Below the pieces are notes generated by a model, which saw only the letters and a list, made by a program, of their open reading frames with translations, made no database searches and was not told the DNA's origin. A DNA stretch of 64,000 nucleotides from Neorhizobium sp. JUb45 (GTDB taxonomy: Bacteria; Pseudomonadota; Alphaproteobacteria; Rhizobiales; Rhizobiaceae), in assembly GCF_004343585.1 (NCBI RefSeq), contig NZ_SLYW01000008.1:62001-126000 (forward strand), given 5' to 3'. Below are positions 60,954 to 64,000 of this stretch, in pieces (the stretch's first letter is position 1; each line of letters opens with the position of its first letter). A program made the position numbers and the translations under genes.

Positions 60954-61223
60954 TTATTCTGCGGCTTCGGCTTTCGGCATCACGGACACGTATACGCGGC
61001 CGTTAGCCTTCGTACGGTAGTTCACGTTGCCGGCGGTGAGCGCAAAAATGGTGTGGTCCTTGCCGAGGCCGACATTGGCGCCCGGATGCCACTGCGTGCC
61101 GCGCTGACGCACGATAATGTTGCCTGCGATGACGACTTCGCCACCGAACTTCTTCACGCCGAGGCGCTTGGAATTTGAATCGCGACCGTTACGCGACGAA
61201 CCGCCAGCTTTTTTATGTGCCAT
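60954..61223 (-). CDS. rpmA: 50S ribosomal protein L27 (bL27)
   Basis: 89 residues, starting MAHKKAGGSSRNGRDSNSKRLGVKKFGG and containing GNIIVRQRGTQWHPGANVGLGKDHTIFA, both diagnostic of bL27, whose N-terminus reaches the peptidyl-transferase centre. It follows rplU after 31 bp with GGAGAACTCCC-like Shine-Dalgarno sequence upstream. Confidence 0.98.
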   Translation of the reverse strand: MAHKKAGGSSRNGRDSNSKRLGVKKFGGEVVIAGNIIVRQRGTQWHPGANVGLGKDHTIFALTAGNVNYRTKANGRVYVSVMPKAEAAE

Positions 61224-61254
61224 GGGAGTTCTCCTTTAAACCTACGAAACCCGA

Positions 61255-61566
61255 TTAAGCGACGATGTCGGTGATACGAACAACCGTGTGATGCTGGCGA
61301 TGGCCGCGAATACGCTTGGAATTCTGACGGCGACGCTTCTTGAAGGAAAGAACCTTCTTGCCACGGTTATGCTCAACGACTTCTGCCTTGACGATTGCAC
61401 CAGCAACGAAAGGCGCACCGAACTTGGCATCGGCGCCAACGCCAATAACGAGGATTTCGTTGAATTCTACGACTGCACCAGCTTCGGCTTCCAGCTTTTC
61501 GATGGTGAGCACGTCGTTGGCGGCCACGCGGTACTGCTTACCGCCGGTCTTGATGACTGCGAACAT
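61255..61566 (-). CDS. rplU: 50S ribosomal protein L21 (bL21)
   Basis: 103 residues beginning MFAVIKTGGKQYRVAANDVLTIEKL, with VSFKKRRRQNSKRIRGHRQ-type basic C-terminal region (here LSFKKRRRQNSKRIRGHRQHHTVVRITDI). First gene of the rplU-rpmA operon; AAGGATAAAG upstream is the likely ribosome-binding site. Confidence 0.98.
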   Translation of the reverse strand: MFAVIKTGGKQYRVAANDVLTIEKLEAEAGAVVEFNEILVIGVGADAKFGAPFVAGAIVKAEVVEHNRGKKVLSFKKRRRQNSKRIRGHRQHHTVVRITDIVA

Positions 61567-61878
61567 TCTTTATCCTTTCATGTTCGTTCCGGCTCTCCCC
61601 CAAAGGGGTGGCCGTCTTTTTGTCAGTCGGGATGGCAGGTTTCCGATATTCTCGGATTGCGCTGCCGGTGAAAATCTGTGGGAAAGCGCTTGAGGCGAAA
61701 ACCGCACAAACAAAGAGGCGAAGAAAGCTTTCCACGCCTGATTGCGTGCGGGGATACGCGAGAGTCAAAAAACTGTCAAGGCGATCATCTACAAAGAGTT
61801 TCTTTTGACCTCTTGCCAGCCCCGATTTTCATCGCTATGAACCGCCTCGCGCTGACCAACGCGTCATCATGCTCAAGC
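61567..61878. other. 312-bp intergenic region between rplU and tRNA-Ser
   Basis: Leader of the rplU-rpmA transcript (minus strand) and upstream region of tRNA-Ser. A small CCCC-AAA-GGGG hairpin lies at 61598-61608 in the rplU 5' untranslated region. I see no further gene. Confidence 0.5.
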
Positions 61879-61968
61879 GGAGAGGTGGCTGAGTGGTCGA
61901 AAGCACCGCACTCGAAATGCGGCATACGGGCAACCGTATCGTGGGTTCGAATCCCACCCTCTCCGCCA
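61879..61968 (+). tRNA. tRNA-Ser(CGA)
   Basis: 90 bases including an encoded CCA. Acceptor arms GGAGAGG (61879-61885) and CCTCTCC (61958-61964) pair perfectly; the anticodon stem CCGCA/TGCGG holds the loop CTCGAAA with anticodon CGA at 61913-61915; a long variable arm (ATACGG/CCGTAT) identifies a serine class II tRNA; the T arm GTGGGTTCGAATCCCAC is canonical. It decodes UCG. Confidence 0.97.
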
Positions 61969-62091
61969 TTATTTCTATGTATTCATTAGACAGTCCATTA
62001 AGCGCTATTCGCTCGTTCGCTGGGTGACAATACATCGTCGCCTGTGAAATGCTCGTGTTTGAAATCCCAGATCACAGGAGCAGTTTTCGGG

Positions 62092-62853
62092 CTACGTCAT
62101 CCAACCAAGCCCATCCTCGGTTCTTCCTGCCGGCCGGTATTCGCAGCCGACGTAACCTTGGTATCCGAGCGCATCGATTTCCTGAAAAATACGTCGGTCA
62201 TCCAGTTCTCCCGTCAATGGCTCATGGCGGGTCGGGACGGCAGCGATCTGGATATGGCCGATGCGTGATGCCATTTGCCTCAATCCGGTGATCACATCAC
62301 CATGCAGGATCTGGCGGTGATAGATGTCGAACTGCAGATTGAGATTAGGCCTGTTGAGCTCTCGAACGAGCTCGAATGTGCGATTGAAATCATTGAGAAA
62401 ATATCCCGGCATGTCGCGCTTGTTGATGGGTTCGATCACAAGGCCTATCCCGGCTTCAGCTGTTGCGTCTGCTGCCATTTCCAGATTGTCCCGGTAACAG
62501 GAAAGGGCGGCTGGGTCATCAGACGGGGCTATGCCGGCCATCATGTGCAGAAGGGGTGTGCCGATTGTCTTCCCGTAGGAGATCGCGGTGCCAAGTGCTG
62601 ACTGAAATTCCTCGCGCCGATGCGGGAGGCTGGCAAGGCCGCGATCGCCGGCTGCCCAGTCTCCCGGCGGCATGTTGAACAGGGCTTGTTTCAGCCCGGC
62701 TGCGCGAAGCGCTTCGGCGATGACCTCGGCAGGATATTCATAGGGAAACAGATATTCGACAGCCGTGAAGCCGGCATTGGCAGCGGCTTGAAAACGCTCC
62801 AGAAACGGCCGTTCGTTGAACATCATCGAAAGATTGGCAGCGAATTTCGGCAT
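62092..62853 (-). CDS. otnI: 2-oxo-tetronate isomerase (OtnI-like, hydroxypyruvate isomerase family)
   Basis: TIM-barrel sugar-acid isomerase, 253 residues. PKFAANLSMMFNERPFLERFQAAANAGFTAVEYLFPYEYP starts the barrel; catalytic glutamates are in VIEPINKRDMPGYFL near residue 140 and GCEYRPAG near 237; the metal site includes NLQFDIYHRQ near 173. Proteins like this next to a threonate dehydrogenase isomerise 2-oxo-tetronate to 3-oxo-tetronate. The stop is four bases before nothing else on this strand; it begins four bases after the ltnD stop, so the two form an operon. Plain hydroxypyruvate isomerase activity is the alternative. Confidence 0.85.
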   Translation of the reverse strand: MPKFAANLSMMFNERPFLERFQAAANAGFTAVEYLFPYEYPAEVIAEALRAAGLKQALFNMPPGDWAAGDRGLASLPHRREEFQSALGTAISYGKTIGTPLLHMMAGIAPSDDPAALSCYRDNLEMAADATAEAGIGLVIEPINKRDMPGYFLNDFNRTFELVRELNRPNLNLQFDIYHRQILHGDVITGLRQMASRIGHIQIAAVPTRHEPLTGELDDRRIFQEIDALGYQGYVGCEYRPAGRTEDGLGWMT

Positions 62854-62857
62854 CGGA

Positions 62858-63772
62858 TCATGCCTTTTCAGGCATGCCGGGCAGTTGCTGCCCGGTAATC
62901 TGTGCCAGCAGGCGTGCGACCGAACTGTCGTCGTCTCGTCCCATGCCGGCAGCCTCGGTCATGATGAACATTTGTAGTGCTGCTGCCGTGATCGGCAGTG
63001 GAAATTTTTGCGCGCGCCCGATATCGGAAACGATGCCGAGATCCTTCGAGAAGATGGAAACGGCGCTGTGCGGGGTGTAATCGCCCTCAAGGACATGCGG
63101 GATGCGGTTCTCGAACATCCAGCTATTGCCGGCCGATTTTGTGATCACGTCGAAAACGCGGCTGATATCGAGGTTCAGGCTTTTTGCGAAAGTTATTGCC
63201 TCGCATGCGGCAGCGATATGCACGCCGGCGAGCAACTGGTTGACGATCTTGAAGGATGAGCCGATGCCCGGCTGGTCGCCAAGTTCGTAAACGGTTGCAG
63301 CCATGGCATCGAGAGCCGGTCTTGCAGCCTCGAAAGCCTCGGGCGATCCTGAAGCCATAAAGGTGAGATCGCCGGAATTTGCTTTTTTCGAGCCGCCGCT
63401 GATCGGGCCGTCAAGATAAAGCAGGCCCGCAGCCTCCGTGCGCGCGGCGAAGGATTTTGCCTCGCCTGGCGAGATCGTGGCGCAGGAGATAATCACTGCG
63501 CCGGGCCTCATGGCGGAGACGATGCCGTGATCGCCGAACAAAACCAATTCCGTTTGAGCCGCATTGACGACAACGACGACAGCCACATCCGCGCCGTTGG
63601 TGGCATCGGCAGGGTTTTTCGCTGCGATGCCGCCGTCTGCTGACAGTCTTTCAAGCATATCTGGATTGACGTCAAAGCCCCGAACCTGCTGGCCGGCTTT
63701 TAACGCCGAACGGGCCATGCCAAGTCCCATGGAACCAAGACCGATAACAGCGACAGTTGGTGGGCGGGACAT
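62858..63772 (-). CDS. ltnD: L-threonate dehydrogenase-like beta-hydroxyacid dehydrogenase
   Basis: 304 residues of the HIBADH/6PGDH-like family. NAD-binding VAVIGLGSMGLGMARSALKAG near residue 8, the substrate block DGPISGGSKKANSGDLTFMASG near 122, and catalytic lysine region GSSFKIVNQLLAGVHIAA near 172. Similarity to LtnD plus an adjacent otnI supports oxidation of threonate to 2-oxo-threonate. GGAGG lies 10 bases before ATG 63772. Divergent from a LacI-family regulator, with two operators between. Confidence 0.85.
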   Translation of the reverse strand: MSRPPTVAVIGLGSMGLGMARSALKAGQQVRGFDVNPDMLERLSADGGIAAKNPADATNGADVAVVVVVNAAQTELVLFGDHGIVSAMRPGAVIISCATISPGEAKSFAARTEAAGLLYLDGPISGGSKKANSGDLTFMASGSPEAFEAARPALDAMAATVYELGDQPGIGSSFKIVNQLLAGVHIAAACEAITFAKSLNLDISRVFDVITKSAGNSWMFENRIPHVLEGDYTPHSAVSIFSKDLGIVSDIGRAQKFPLPITAAALQMFIMTEAAGMGRDDDSSVARLLAQITGQQLPGMPEKA

Positions 63773-63807
63773 CGCAAAAAATCCTCCGTGAATGCGATAA
63801 ACGACCT

Positions 63808-63824
63808 TATCTCAGCGCTAACAT
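63808..63824. promoter_or_regulatory. LacI-type operator O1
   Basis: TATCTCAGCGCTAACAT, centred on the palindrome AGCGCT. It is the exact reverse complement of the second site at 63865-63881 and lies 36 bp upstream of the ltnD start. CG-centred near-palindromes are typical LacI-family operators. Confidence 0.8.
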
Positions 63825-63864
63825 CTCTTTCAAACCACATCATCTTGATCTGTTCAAGTGAGTT

Positions 63865-63881
63865 ATGTTAGCGCTGAGATA
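63865..63881. promoter_or_regulatory. LacI-type operator O2
   Basis: ATGTTAGCGCTGAGATA, identical to O1 on the other strand; centre-to-centre distance 56 bp. It lies 18 bp before the regulator ATG, so it probably mediates autoregulation. Confidence 0.8.
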
Positions 63882-63898
63882 GATCTGGAGATTGTCGC

Positions 63899-64000
63899 AT
63901 GACGGACAGCAGCCTTTTGGCTGAAGAGCGCTCTTCATTGTCAATGCCCGAGACGCCGACGCTCGCGCATGTGGCACGGCTGGCCGGCGTCAGCGAAAAC
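63899..64000 (+). CDS. LacI-family transcriptional regulator (3'-truncated by window)
   Basis: Only the first 34 codons are visible. After a 21-residue leader the sequence TLAHVARLAGVSEN matches the first helices of the LacI-family HTH domain, which normally continues TVSRVL. GGAG at 63887-63890 serves ATG 63899. Position opposite ltnD-otnI with two shared operators makes it the likely regulator of threonate catabolism. Confidence 0.85.
   Translation, partial: MTDSSLLAEERSSLSMPETPTLAHVARLAGVSEN

Noticed and set aside
1..64000. CRISPR array, insertion sequence, prophage or defence island
   Set aside because: No regularly spaced repeats, transposase, integrase, phage structural genes or defence-system genes were seen; gene content is core throughout.

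Overview
This window is a piece of a chromosome from an alphaproteobacterium, most likely of the order Hyphomicrobiales (Rhizobiales), in or near Brucellaceae/Phyllobacteriaceae. The evidence is gene order and family content: mnmG-rsmG-parA-parB next to leuS-lptE-holA; the DUF1674-htpX-rsmB-heparinase-purH block; the 180-kDa-type NAD-glutamate dehydrogenase; TrcR (DUF1013); imuA-imuB-dnaE2 behind a GAAC-N7-GAAC LexA box; and a TTAA-N7-TTAA CtrA-type box in front of minCDE. Genus is not certain from sequence alone. Gene density is high, and I see no insertion sequence, prophage or CRISPR array.

Layout. 1-3.8 kb: end of mnmG, rsmG (with a perfect parS site inside its coding sequence), parA and parB, so the window starts near the chromosome origin. 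3.8-8.0 kb: leuS-lptE-holA on the minus strand. 8.2-15.9 kb: a YggS-family PLP protein, PrpE-like and Acs acyl-CoA synthetases, the minCDE division-site operon and trcR. 15.9-22.6 kb: secreted nuclease, SDHAF4-like DUF1674, htpX, rsmB, heparinase II/III-like protein, purH. 22.6-32.5 kb: UMF1-type MFS transporter, NAD-GDH, pyridoxal kinase, beta-carbonic anhydrase, lytic transglycosylase, asd. 32.9-37.6 kb: a three-gene surface-polysaccharide priming cassette (polyprenyl-phosphate sugar-phosphate transferase, sugar-nucleotide reductase/epimerase, membrane 4,6-dehydratase) and a PAP2 phosphatase. 37.8-41.7 kb: leuB, leuD, small membrane protein, CoA-ester lyase, DUF1737, zincin-like protease. 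41.8-47.7 kb: the SOS mutasome imuA-imuB-dnaE2. 47.8-48.6 kb: bfd-bfr iron storage pair. 48.7-61.6 kb: a long minus-strand run of core genes (rppH, divergent polysaccharide deacetylase, ctpA, envC-like, rlmH, rsfS, nadD, proA, proB, obgE, two GNATs, rpmA, rplU) broken by one plus-strand endonuclease/phosphatase-family gene. 61.9-64.0 kb: tRNA-Ser(CGA), then a threonate catabolic pair (otnI, ltnD) divergent from a LacI-family regulator, with two exact 17-bp operators between them.

How it works together. Most of the window is housekeeping: chromosome segregation and division-site placement, tRNA/rRNA modification, envelope maintenance, and amino-acid and purine biosynthesis. The most informative non-coding signals are the parS site in rsmG, the CtrA-type box before minC, the LexA box before imuA, and the paired operators before ltnD/lacI. 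I did not find a clearly undescribed multi-gene system. The best leads are the predicted QuiNAc-type O-antigen priming cassette, the long imuA/imuB coding overlap, the degenerate EnvC-CtpA-YibQ envelope cluster, and the threonate operator pair at the right edge.
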